Shown: positions 18,626-26,738 of the stretch, in pieces | Layout: each line of letters opens with the position of its first letter | How positions within the stretch are numbered: position 1 is the first letter of the stretch | Notes under the pieces: generated by a model | Database searches by the model: none | Told to the model about the DNA's origin: nothing | The model's input: only the letters and a program-made list of their open reading frames with translations | Made by a program: the position numbers and the translations under genes | From: Candidatus Brocadia sinica JPN1 | GTDB lineage: Bacteria; Planctomycetota; Brocadiia; Brocadiales; Brocadiaceae | DNA length: 64,000 bases | Direction of reading: 5' to 3' | Assembly (NCBI RefSeq): GCF_000949635.1 | Contig: NZ_BAFN01000001.1 | Span: 3,097,052 to 3,161,051, forward strand

Positions 18626-18958
18626 ATGAGGAAATTGATTGTGTTAATGGTTTTGAGTTTATTTACGTGTGGTGTTACAAAAGCAACAGTTGCAGGCGAT
18701 ATTTGTGGGTATGTGTACGATACTAATAATAAAGGTTTGCCTGGAGTTAAGATATCTAGTAAAGACGATTATAAAGTTTATAGTGAAAAAACGTCTGCTA
18801 GTGGCAGTTATTACCTTTCTTTAAGTGTTGGAAGTTATACGCTCACATATGAAAAAGAAGGTTACCAAACACAAAGTAGTGATGTAAGTTTATTAAAGGA
18901 TGAAAAAAAATATTTAGAGATGGTTGTTATGGTCGCAAACCCAATTCCGACTAATTAA
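18626..18958 (+). CDS. Small secreted protein with carboxypeptidase-regulatory-like fold
   Basis: 110 residues from the ATG at 18626 (ribosome site AAAAGGAGAA; the open frame starts 11 codons earlier without one). A signal peptide (MRKLIVLMVLSLFTCGV) is followed by one transthyretin-like domain: ICGYVYDTNNKGLPGVKIS, then TSASGSYYLSLSVGSYTLTYEKEGYQ. These beta-sandwich modules usually mediate binding at the cell surface or act as folding modules and have no peptidase activity. It is 35 bases upstream of a cyclic-nucleotide-binding protein gene, but no functional link is established. Confidence 0.78.
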   Translation: MRKLIVLMVLSLFTCGVTKATVAGDICGYVYDTNNKGLPGVKISSKDDYKVYSEKTSASGSYYLSLSVGSYTLTYEKEGYQTQSSDVSLLKDEKKYLEMVVMVANPIPTN

Positions 18959-18993
18959 AGGCATTTTATTTCAAAATAATTGAAAGGAGTCTT

Positions 18994-19581
18994 ATGGAGC
19001 AGTTCATTAGCAGAACGGAGAAGATAAAGGATGGTAGTATCATCCTGGAAGAAGGCAGTTGGGCTTATTACGCTTACGTTTTACAATCCGGTAGGGCCAA
19101 GGTCTGGAAAAACATCAATAACAAACCGGCGCTTGTTGGCACGTTAAAGGAAGGGGATATTTTTGGGGAAATGAGTTTCTTTGGTATGGCGAAAAGAACC
19201 GCCTCTGTGACAGCAGATGGCGATGTAATAGTAGGCATGATCACCAAAGACACCTTTATGGACGCTGTTAATAAACTCCCGAAAGAATCGCGTGTCAAAC
19301 TCGACAAAATGACGCAAGACCTCTTATACCTTAACGATGCCTATAACCGTTTGACGAATTGTATACGTGAGATATCGGATATCAAAGGGCGGATGATTGA
19401 TCCCAAGCTTTTTGAGAAAGAGGTCGAAAACATGCCAGATCTCTTGCGCGAAGTAGTGGGCCGGGCGAGTAAACGTTTTATTTCAGCTATAGACGGAAGT
19501 ATAAAACTCATGACGCAACTGGAAGAAGCCTCCAGGACTATCGATTCATTATCTACGACACTGATTCAAAGATGTGAATAA
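18994..19581 (+). CDS. Cyclic nucleotide-binding domain protein without HTH
   Basis: 195 residues. Residues ~12-110 form a CAP-type cNMP-binding jelly roll with the phosphate cassette GDIFGEMSFFGMAKRTASV (Glu and Arg ligands present). The C-terminal ~85 residues are helical and carry no helix-turn-helix, so it is not a CRP-like transcription factor; it may act by binding another protein. GAAAGGAGT lies before the ATG. A terminator follows, and a class III cyclase homologue begins 225 bases downstream. Confidence 0.85.
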   Translation: MEQFISRTEKIKDGSIILEEGSWAYYAYVLQSGRAKVWKNINNKPALVGTLKEGDIFGEMSFFGMAKRTASVTADGDVIVGMITKDTFMDAVNKLPKESRVKLDKMTQDLLYLNDAYNRLTNCIREISDIKGRMIDPKLFEKEVENMPDLLREVVGRASKRFISAIDGSIKLMTQLEEASRTIDSLSTTLIQRCE

Positions 19582-19701
19582 ACATGCATGAAGCAAAAGC
19601 AATTCAAGTGTCAGATATCAGGTAATGTAGTGGATGTTAAAGGTAAATCCGATTGAAGCGGCACGGTTAAGCCTCAAAAAACTTGAAGCAGTAAGCAAAA
19701 C

Positions 19702-19752
19702 AGGCTGTCTGGGAATACCAATAAAACACTTATTCTTGGACAGCCTTTTGTT
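19702..19752 (+). terminator. Rho-independent terminator
   Basis: AGGCTGTC (19702-19709) pairs with GACAGCCT (19739-19746) across a long loop, followed by TTTGTTTTG. It separates the cNMP-binding protein gene from the cyclase-like gene. Confidence 0.65.
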
Positions 19753-19805
19753 TTGTTATGCCATAGATTGAGAGAGGGTATAAACTCAAATTTAGGAAAA
19801 AGGGA

Positions 19806-20663
19806 ATGGAAAACAATACTATTAAATTTCCAACTGAAAAGGCGAAGCGGATTGTTCTGTTTTGCGACCTCAGGAATTCAACAGATATATTGATGGATTT
19901 CGAACATGGTATCTACTGTGGCATTGAAAGTTCAGGAGTAAAACCCTTTACCTATGCAGAATTTATTATGGACGTCCATGAAACGTCCTATAAAGAACTC
20001 TATTTAGGGCATGAAAACACCTATGCAGAAATATATGGTGATGGTGTGATGGGAATATTTCCGGAAGATAATGCAAAGTACATTTTAGAAAATATTTATA
20101 GGCTTACAAAACGCATGCGCATTTATAATGATTCCCAAAGCGAGGGTGTCTTTAAACCCAGAATCGATATCGGTTTTGGCATTACGGTAGGAGGGGTTTC
20201 GTTTGTTTATTACCCACTGGATAAACGCCATCATCCGGTAGGACGATGTATTCATGAGGCTGCCAGAATTGAAGGACTATCGAGATTATATGATGCCAGG
20301 GTTTTGATTTCTGACCGGTTTTTTAAATTTGCTGAAGGTTACATTCATACTGACCAGAGGTTCTCTTATCGTTTCATTGACCGGATTATACTAAAGGGCT
20401 TCAGGGAACCCGTTACCCTATTTGAACTTCTTATTGACAATGACCCCAGATTTGAGATTAAAAAAAACTCCATGAAAGAATATTCGGAGGCGTACTCGAG
20501 GTATTGCAGAAGAGAATGGGGAACAGCAGCGGAACTCTTTCAGAAAATCTACCAGGAATATGGATTAGGTATAGGATCGGTTATGGCAAAAAGATGTAAT
20601 ATCCTTTCAAAGAGCCCCTCCAATACAGATTGGAATGGAATATGGAATATGAAGGATAAATAG
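19806..20663 (+). CDS. Class III adenylate/guanylate cyclase homologue
   Basis: 285 residues. The nucleotide-cyclase fold is seen from residue ~15: FCDLRNSTDI (first metal Asp), YAEIYGDGVMGIFPE (second Asp), IDIGFGITVGGVSF, GRCIHEAARIEGL, VLISDRFF and KGFREPVTLFELL. Two substrate-handling positions look altered: the Lys usually preceding the GD hairpin is absent, and the transition-state Asn of the usual VNxAAR motif is His here, while the Arg is kept. It may be a weak, atypical or regulatory cyclase. The C-terminal ~60 residues have no recognised domain. Neighbours: cNMP-binding protein upstream, radical SAM fragment 14 bases downstream. Confidence 0.8.
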   Translation: MENNTIKFPTEKAKRIVLFCDLRNSTDILMDFEHGIYCGIESSGVKPFTYAEFIMDVHETSYKELYLGHENTYAEIYGDGVMGIFPEDNAKYILENIYRLTKRMRIYNDSQSEGVFKPRIDIGFGITVGGVSFVYYPLDKRHHPVGRCIHEAARIEGLSRLYDARVLISDRFFKFAEGYIHTDQRFSYRFIDRIILKGFREPVTLFELLIDNDPRFEIKKNSMKEYSEAYSRYCRREWGTAAELFQKIYQEYGLGIGSVMAKRCNILSKSPSNTDWNGIWNMKDK

Positions 20664-20677
20664 TAAGCGTTCACAAT

Positions 20678-21652
20678 TTGAACTGGAACGATAAAATATT
20701 GTCATGGTACAATATTATTCCTCAATATCCGTTAATTTCATTTAAGTCAGAATTATTGCCCGCACTTATCGAATGGCAACGAGGCAAAGGGCAAACAACA
20801 TTCAATTGTCAGGTCTCTATAAACCTTGCGGATGATGAGCAGTTGATGAGAATGATGATTGATACCGGATTTGATATCGTTTTTATTGGAATTGAGACGC
20901 CGAATGAAGACACTCTGATCGAATGCGGCAAAAAACACAACAAAAACCGCAACTTAATTGAAGACGTAAAACGCATACACCGGGCAGGATTGCAGGTAGA
21001 AGGAGGTTTTATTGTTGGGTTTGATAACGATATGCACTCCGTCTTCCAGCAACAAATTGATTTTATTCAGAAAAGTGGGATTGTAATGGCTGTTGTTGGG
21101 ATGCTTCAAGCGCTGCCTGGCACGAAACTTCCCAAACGTCTGAGACAGGAAAATCGTGTGCTAGGTCAAATATCCTGGAACAGTATAGACGGTGGAACAA
21201 ATATTATCCCTGCGATGAGCCTTGATGTCCTACGGGAGGGATACAAAAATATCCTGCATCACATTTATTCTCCAAAACACTACTATCACCGCCTCAAGAC
21301 CTTCTTCCGGGAATATAACCCTCAAAAAACTGAAACCCCACAGAACTTCGGGTACATCCTGGCATTGTTTCGTTCAATCTACCACGTGGGAATCATAGGC
21401 AAGGAACGATTCCATTATTGGAACTTCTTGTTATGGACATGCCTTAACTATCCAAAGTTGTTCCCGCTAGCCATCAGACTTGCAATTTACGGTCACCATT
21501 TCCATAAAGTCTGCGAACTACACATCTTTAAGAACTCGTCATTGCCAACCAAATACCTGAAAAATAATTCCGGGATAATTCACGATTATACGGACAGGTT
21601 GTTTGAAAGACCTCAGGTAGTTACTCAAAACAGGATACAAAATGGTGATTAA
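20678..21652 (+). pseudogene. N-terminally truncated B12-binding radical SAM protein
   Basis: A 324-residue open frame starting at a TTG. It matches the C-terminal half of cobalamin-binding-domain radical SAM proteins with a DUF4070 tail: SINLADDEQLMRMM, DIVFIGIETPNEDTLIECGK, VEGGFIVGFDNDM, MLQALPGTKLPKRL. The N-terminal B12 domain and the CxxxCxxC cluster motif, which belong ~200 residues earlier, are absent, and the space upstream is occupied by the cyclase-like gene. Without the cluster site it cannot be a radical SAM enzyme. The remaining frame is long and clean, so the truncation may be recent or the rest may act as an independent module. Confidence 0.72.
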
Positions 21653-21806
21653 AAAAGCCGGGAACTACGTCTCAATACGAATTATATTTAGCGATTTTTA
21701 ATGAACAAAAACTTCTAAAACGAAGTCGTCGGGAGAATGATTCTGGTATTAAAACGCCCGAAAAACGGTGATGAAATCATTAAAACGGGAGAAAGCCTTT
21801 TAATAT

Positions 21807-22528
21807 ATGATAAAGCTGATAGTAGTAAGGCATGGAGAAAGTATATGGAATTACGAAAATATATTCACAGGATGGACGGATATTGATTTATCAGCTCGTG
21901 GAGTTGCAGAGGCAAAACAAGCAGGGAAAATTTTAAAAAAGAGGGATATGTTTTTGATATAGCCTTCACTTCCATACTTAAAAGAGCAATTAAGACTTTG
22001 TGGTATATTTTAGATGAAATGGATTTAACGTGGATACCTGTATACAAAACATGGAGATTGAATGAAAGGCACTATGGCGCATTGCAAGGTTTAAACAAAG
22101 CAGAGGTGGCTAAAAAATACGGAGAAGAACAAGTCCTTATATGGAGGAGAAGTTATAATGTGCCTCCTCCTTCCCTTATGTTAACAGACGAACGTTATCC
22201 TGGCAATGATATAAAATATCAGGATATTGATAAAAAAGAAATACCTTTAACAGAGAGTTTAAGAGATACGATTTTTAGGTTTTTACCTTACTGGAATGAG
22301 GCAATATTACCTGCTATCCATGAGGGAAAAAGGGCTATCATTGTAGCTCACGGAAATAGTTTAAGGGCTTTGGTCAAATATCTCGATAATATACCAGACG
22401 ACAAAATCACGGAGTTAAACATCCCTACAGGTATACCCCTCGTGTACGAACTTGATGAGAGATTAAAACCAACCTCGAAATATTATCTTGGAAATTTAGA
22501 AAAGATCATTCAAGCAAAAGAAGCGTAG
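21807..22528 (+). pseudogene. gpmA: 2,3-bisphosphoglycerate-dependent phosphoglycerate mutase, frame interrupted
   Basis: From the ATG at 21807 the frame encodes the catalytic start [14 protein letters not shown] and [10 protein letters not shown] and then hits a stop (TAG at 21960-21962). The rest of the enzyme continues in the -1 frame as [46 protein letters not shown], to 22528. Joined, it would be ~240 residues, normal for dPGM of glycolysis. The break lies at A21935-G21941, the heptamer A_AAA_AAG, exactly in phase for -1 slippage, with AGGGA seven bases upstream. It may be programmed frameshifting, a sequencing error in an A-run, or a true inactivation. Confidence 0.8.
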
Positions 22529-22628
22529 GATAGTCATGAATTTCCTCCTGAAAGTAAACACGATACCAATCAAGTGTTTATCAAATTACCGTTTGTATTG
22601 TTGCTCCCGTGATTCGTCAATTGATTAA

Positions 22629-22655
22629 GTTAGTAGGGCGGAGAGGCTCTTCGTC
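22629..22655. repeat. Imperfect hairpin between gpmA and ispD
   Basis: GTAGGGCGGA and TTCGTCCTAC pair imperfectly around GAGGCTC. It lies between convergent genes and may serve as a bidirectional terminator or be a REP-like element. Confidence 0.35.
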
Positions 22656-22767
22656 CTACAGTTACAATTCAAAATTCCACGTCGGGCATGGACGTACTAC
22701 CTTGCGTTTGCTGGTTTCGTGCCTCAATCCAACACAAACTTTGGTCCACGGTAGCTTACAACCCCAC

Positions 22768-23448
22768 TTATTTAAGCAATGCTTCAGCGATGCGCATATC
22801 TTCTGGTGTGGTAATTTTAATATTTTCATCTGTACCAGGCACAATATACACGGGGTACCCTGCCTTTTCCACCATTTGCGCATCGTCCGTAAATTCTCTA
22901 TCCACGTCCTGAAATTGATCGAAGACTTTTAGGATGAGTTCCCTTTTGAATCCTTGCGGTGTCTGGGCCATCCAGAGATTATTTCTTGGGACGGTCCGCT
23001 GGATGCGCAAATCACTTCCTGCCTCTTTAACGGTAGCCTTCATAGGTGCGGCAAGGATAGCGGCGTGGGATTCTCTTACCTTGTTTATAACCGCTTCGAT
23101 GTGTTCTTTTCGTACAAGGGGTCTGACAATATCGTGGATCAATACGATTTCGGCATCAGCCCTCGTCTGGCAAAGCCCATTATAAACACTATTCTGACGT
23201 TTTTTGCCACCGGCAACGATTTTTTTTACCTTGCAGGCATCCAGGACATCCTGCCATTGTTCACGAAGGAATTGTATCTCAGCCTCACCAACAACAAGGA
23301 TGATTTCACCGATCACGTCAGTTTGAGAAAACCGTTCAATCGTGTGGAGAAATATGGGTTTGCCATGAATCGGCAGGAAGGGTTTTTTGACAGACCCACC
23401 CATACGTAAGCCAAGACCCGCTCCAACTAAAACAACTGATACTGCCAT
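22768..23448 (-). CDS. ispD: 2-C-methyl-D-erythritol 4-phosphate cytidylyltransferase
   Basis: 226 residues, standard length. IspD joins CTP and MEP in the non-mevalonate isoprenoid pathway. Motifs: the CTP-binding loop VLVGAGLGLRMGGSVKKPFL near the N-terminus (Arg and Lys catalytic pair), VAGGKKRQNSVYNGL, VLIHDIVRPLV, and TPQGFKRELILKVF followed by TDDAQMVEKAG and the KITTPEDM C-terminus. In the DxxRP motif this protein has IHDIVRP where IHDAARP is common. It is followed downstream by a structured intergenic region. Confidence 0.93.
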   Translation of the reverse strand: MAVSVVLVGAGLGLRMGGSVKKPFLPIHGKPIFLHTIERFSQTDVIGEIILVVGEAEIQFLREQWQDVLDACKVKKIVAGGKKRQNSVYNGLCQTRADAEIVLIHDIVRPLVRKEHIEAVINKVRESHAAILAAPMKATVKEAGSDLRIQRTVPRNNLWMAQTPQGFKRELILKVFDQFQDVDREFTDDAQMVEKAGYPVYIVPGTDENIKITTPEDMRIAEALLK

Positions 23449-23492
23449 TTTATATTCATTCGTACCATTTATGCTACTTCGTGGTTAAGGCA

Positions 23493-23969
23493 TTACAAAC
23501 GTTTTTTAAATTCTTTATACAGGTCTTCCAGAGACTGTGGAATAATCTTCACATCAGAGATAATAGGCATAAAGTTTGTGTCTCCATTCCATCGTGGCAC
23601 AATATGGAGGTGGAAATGACCAACAAGCCCCGCGCCGGCAGACCTTCCCAAATTGATGCCAAGATTAAAACCCTCGGGTTCCATCATGGCCATAAGAAGC
23701 TCTTTCATGTCTCGTGTCAGCTTCATAATCTCCAGCATTTCCTGATCGGTGAGGTCCGAAATATCCGGCTTGTGCTTGTTCGGTACAATCATGAGATGGC
23801 CGCTATTATATGGATATTTGTTCAGGATACAGAAACACTCTTTGCCCCGATAAACAATGAGATGTTTTTCGTCCTGATTACTCTGAAAAGAGTTACAGAG
23901 GAAACAACCGCTTTCTTTCGGTTGTTCCTGAATATATGCGATACGCCATGGCGCCCAGAGATTTTTCAT
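23493..23969 (-). CDS. HIT-family hydrolase
   Basis: 158 residues from the ATG that gives MKNLWAPWRIAYIQ, the usual start of this HIT subfamily (the open frame extends 10 codons upstream). Zinc-type cysteines CFLCN near residue ~22, then AP4A phosphorylase-like core with ILNKYPYNSGHLMIVPN and the catalytic histidine triad HFHLHIVPRW near 115-124. Members hydrolyse or phosphorolyse dinucleoside polyphosphates; the exact substrate cannot be told. It sits just upstream of ispD on the same strand, 44 bases away. Confidence 0.9.
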   Translation of the reverse strand: MKNLWAPWRIAYIQEQPKESGCFLCNSFQSNQDEKHLIVYRGKECFCILNKYPYNSGHLMIVPNKHKPDISDLTDQEMLEIMKLTRDMKELLMAMMEPEGFNLGINLGRSAGAGLVGHFHLHIVPRWNGDTNFMPIISDVKIIPQSLEDLYKEFKKRL

Positions 23970-24041
23970 AGGATAATAGCCTGGATAAACCAGGATCAAA
24001 AAGGTTAAAAATCATAAATCAGGGTTTAGGAAATAAGGTTA

Positions 24042-24272
24042 CTATCCACACCCGGCACAGGTAGAGGCTGTGCAACTTCCACAACCACCTGAACCGCCAT
24101 CAGGAGTACCACTGCCACTTCCTCCCACAGATACCCCAAATACCGAAAATATCTTTTGAACATTACCACTCTGGCAGGACGGACAAAACAGTTTTTTCCG
24201 CTCTGATGCACTCCTGAAATATTCGTCAAATTTTGTATTGCATTGGTTACATTGGAAGTCATATATTGGCAT
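24042..24272 (-). CDS. FmdB-type zinc-ribbon protein
   Basis: 76 residues. MPIYDFQCNQC and FCPSC form the four-cysteine zinc ribbon of the FmdB regulatory-protein family; the C-terminal third is low-complexity Gly/Ser followed by a cysteine-rich end (CGSCTASTCAGCG). The family was linked to formamidase regulation, but most members have no known role. Its tail is similar to those of many short FmdB proteins. Confidence 0.88.
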   Translation of the reverse strand: MPIYDFQCNQCNTKFDEYFRSASERKKLFCPSCQSGNVQKIFSVFGVSVGGSGSGTPDGGSGGCGSCTASTCAGCG

Positions 24273-24350
24273 AGTAAATTACTCCACAACTTGATATTTA
24301 AAGATTTCTATTTTATCTGAGATTCCAAAAACAAGATTTCGGCCTTGGTT

Positions 24351-25124
24351 TCATGGCAAATAAGACATGGGATTAACAGGCTTGTCTTTAACATAGATCT
24401 TAAAATTGACTTCTTGTGATTTGCCTGTACCCCCCGGATTCGCATTTGCTATGGGCTGTCCCTGCTCCACATAACTGCCTTCCCCCACAACCGGATTACA
24501 ACAGCATCCGTATATGGTGCGGACTCCTCCCTCGTGTTTAATCACGATGGCACGCATGCCGTCATCCGCATCGGTGACGGCCTCGACGGTACCCTTTTTA
24601 GCGGCCACAACCTTTTGGCCTGGTTGTGGCAATATATAGATACCTGAATTTTTCACTCCATTCCTCGTTTCACCGAATTGCGACACAATTTGTCCTTTTA
24701 CAGGCCAGATAAAACCACGGGCAGACACACCACCAGTAACATTACTTGTTGTTGATGCACAACTTGAGTGCGATGCAAACGATGTATAAGATTTTCCAGC
24801 GGTGGGGATGATAAGCTTCTGCCCCACTTTCAAGTCTTTTGTATTACCGATATGATTGGCCCGAAGAATTGTATCAACGGATACTCCGTAGTTTTTCGAA
24901 ATGCGCCACAAGGTATCCCCTTTTTTAACTACATAGGTCGTCTTTTCGCCTGAAATGGAGGGTTGATAAGAAGCCCCTGACTTTTGACCTTCGATGGATC
25001 TCATTTCGCTCTCCAGAGGCGTCGGTACCTTTGACTTTTTGGGTTGTGAGGCACAGCCTCCGATGAAAGGCGATAAAAACGCAGCACATATGACAACAAA
25101 GTGTAGAAGATGATATTTTTTCAT
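24351..25124 (-). CDS. LysM/LytM lipoprotein with degenerate peptidase site (NlpD/EnvC-like)
   Basis: 257 residues from the ATG at 25124. Lipoprotein signal with lipobox FIGGC (residue ~24), a LysM domain (YVVKKGDTLWRISKNYGVS, then LKVGQKLIIP) that binds glycan, and a C-terminal M23/LytM domain. In active M23 peptidases the zinc site reads HxGxD and HxHFE; here the matching places read NSGIYIL and EVNFKI, so at least three zinc-binding positions are lost. This is the state of NlpD and EnvC, which activate amidases during cell division and do not cut peptidoglycan themselves. Probable outer-membrane or periplasmic location. Confidence 0.86.
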   Translation of the reverse strand: MKKYHLLHFVVICAAFLSPFIGGCASQPKKSKVPTPLESEMRSIEGQKSGASYQPSISGEKTTYVVKKGDTLWRISKNYGVSVDTILRANHIGNTKDLKVGQKLIIPTAGKSYTSFASHSSCASTTSNVTGGVSARGFIWPVKGQIVSQFGETRNGVKNSGIYILPQPGQKVVAAKKGTVEAVTDADDGMRAIVIKHEGGVRTIYGCCCNPVVGEGSYVEQGQPIANANPGGTGKSQEVNFKIYVKDKPVNPMSYLP

Positions 25125-25600
25125 AGTGTATGGCAAATCAAATTTGGTTCTTTTTCGGTATTTTTCGGAAACTATACGCTTTGGAGCATGCCCTTTTGCG
25201 CAGATTCAAAAGTTGAAAAACCTGCATACTATTTTACAGACATGCATAACTAGTGAATTTTATCAGTGGTCATAGGCAAATTCAAGTGATATTAGTGAAC
25301 AGAAAACCGGTTTGTTACCTTTGTCAATGAAGAACCTCCCTATTTTCAAAGCAAATCGACAGACAATTGGACTTACGCAAAACAGCGCCGTCACTGGGAT
25401 GAAAAAAGTGTGGCAGGTCTTGCAGGTTGTAAAGCATAAAGATTGAATGATGCAGCGCTGCATCACTCAGTAACATCTTCAAGGTCATCCAGATTTATGT
25501 ATAGGAATTGCCAGGCTGCGGGTAGAGAGCGAAGGGTCTCTTTGCTCTCCATCGGGAGAGTAACGAAGTTCTGATTTTATCACTATCCTGGAACATTTGA
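25125..25600. other. Intergenic region without a supported gene
   Basis: A 67-codon minus frame at 25263-25466 has no homology and no ribosome site. On the plus strand a short open piece around 25340-25440 also does not match anything I recognise. GCAGCGCTGC at 25452-25461 is a small palindrome. Confidence 0.45.
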
Positions 25601-26113
25601 TTATCGAAACTCCACTGCCTCATGTTTTGATACCCGCGGAGGAGGTGGCGGAGTCACGAGGGGATAGCCAACAGGTACTATGGCAACAGGACGGAGATTT
25701 TCAGGTAAATTCAGGAGATTGAATACCTCTTCCTCATCAAATGCGCCCACCCATACCGTGCCGAGCCCGTTTTCATGCGCTACCAGCATCATGCCCATAA
25801 TACTGGCTGCGACGTCCTGAATGGAGTAAAGATATACACCCCTCTCTCCATATCTGCCAGAGATCCTGCTATCTGTGCAACCAACGATTACAAGGGGCGC
25901 TTCGGCAATAAAACTTTGGCCCAAAGCAGATGAGACAATTCCCTTTTTGAGTTTTGCATCTTTCACAAAAAGGAACTTTCTTGCCTGCAGATTCCCTGCA
26001 CTCGGCGCCCATATCAGGGCATCTATGAGTTTATCAACAATTTCCCCGGAAATGTCCTTTTTCTGGAAACTCCTTATGCTCCTTCTCTCCTTAATTGCTT
26101 TTAAAATCTCCAT
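25601..26113 (-). CDS. Nitroreductase-family flavoprotein
   Basis: 170 residues, a short member of the FMN-dependent nitroreductase family. The FMN phosphate site is seen in IKERRSIRSF, then WAPSAGNLQARKFLFV, and the C-terminal half has SIMGMMLVAHENGLGTVWVG and VAIVPVGYP. Such proteins reduce nitro groups, quinones or flavins with NAD(P)H; no substrate can be named. An AAAGGTT precedes the ATG. It follows a DUF296 gene on the same strand (52 bases) and may share its transcript. Confidence 0.9.
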   Translation of the reverse strand: MEILKAIKERRSIRSFQKKDISGEIVDKLIDALIWAPSAGNLQARKFLFVKDAKLKKGIVSSALGQSFIAEAPLVIVGCTDSRISGRYGERGVYLYSIQDVAASIMGMMLVAHENGLGTVWVGAFDEEEVFNLLNLPENLRPVAIVPVGYPLVTPPPPPRVSKHEAVEFR

Positions 26114-26165
26114 AACCTTTTCCAGGTTAAAATTACATTTATATTCAGGATGGAAAAAACCCTTG

Positions 26166-26600
26166 TTAAAGCTTCAAAATGTTTAATCCTGACACAGGAT
26201 CAAGCTCCCTTGCCGCATTGATTCCGCAGAGTTCGATAATTACAGCCTCAAGGACGAGAAATGTGCTAGAATTTTCCCTGAGGCATCCGACCTTTACCGC
26301 ATCCTTTTTGCCGAATGCTGCATGTAAATGGACCTTTGGCTCGTTGTTCTGGTTAAATATGGTTCCGAATCCGACGACTTCGTGGCTTTCGCCAAGATCT
26401 CTCCACACGGGGGCAGGGGGAATCTCATCTTTTTCAGGCCCTACCACAATCTTCCCTTCACGCATGCCGCCTACCAGATAAAATGCAGCAGCGCTTATAC
26501 CCTCTTTTTTTGCTATGCTACTGAGATTTCCAAGAACATCCTCTTTGTCTTCAAATCTTGCGACGACAACCCTTCCTGTCTTACCTACCTGATATTTCAT
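26166..26600 (-). CDS. DUF296 (PPC-domain) protein
   Basis: 144 residues from the ATG at 26600, which has GGAGG eight bases upstream; longer starts to 26648 lack one. The PPC/DUF296 fold, a trimeric beta-sandwich found in plant AT-hook proteins and in bacterial stand-alone proteins, is shown by FYLVGGMREGKIVVG, HEVVGFGTIF, VHLHAAFGKKDAVKVGCL and VLEAVIIEL. The conserved histidines of the HLHA motif may bind metal. Bacterial members have no fixed function. Confidence 0.88.
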   Translation of the reverse strand: MKYQVGKTGRVVVARFEDKEDVLGNLSSIAKKEGISAAAFYLVGGMREGKIVVGPEKDEIPPAPVWRDLGESHEVVGFGTIFNQNNEPKVHLHAAFGKKDAVKVGCLRENSSTFLVLEAVIIELCGINAARELDPVSGLNILKL

Positions 26601-26738
26601 CCCCAAAACCTCCATGCATAACTTTTTATCACCTCGATGCCCGCTCATCTGTTTTTCTGAACGTTAGCTTAAATAAATAACTTGAAAGCCCCGAAAATGC
26701 AAGTAAAATCAATAACAAAAAAGATCCGGAGGTGTATT

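Noticed and set aside
25263-25466. A 67-codon cysteine-rich minus-strand frame.
   Set aside because: No homology, no ribosome site and no support from neighbours.
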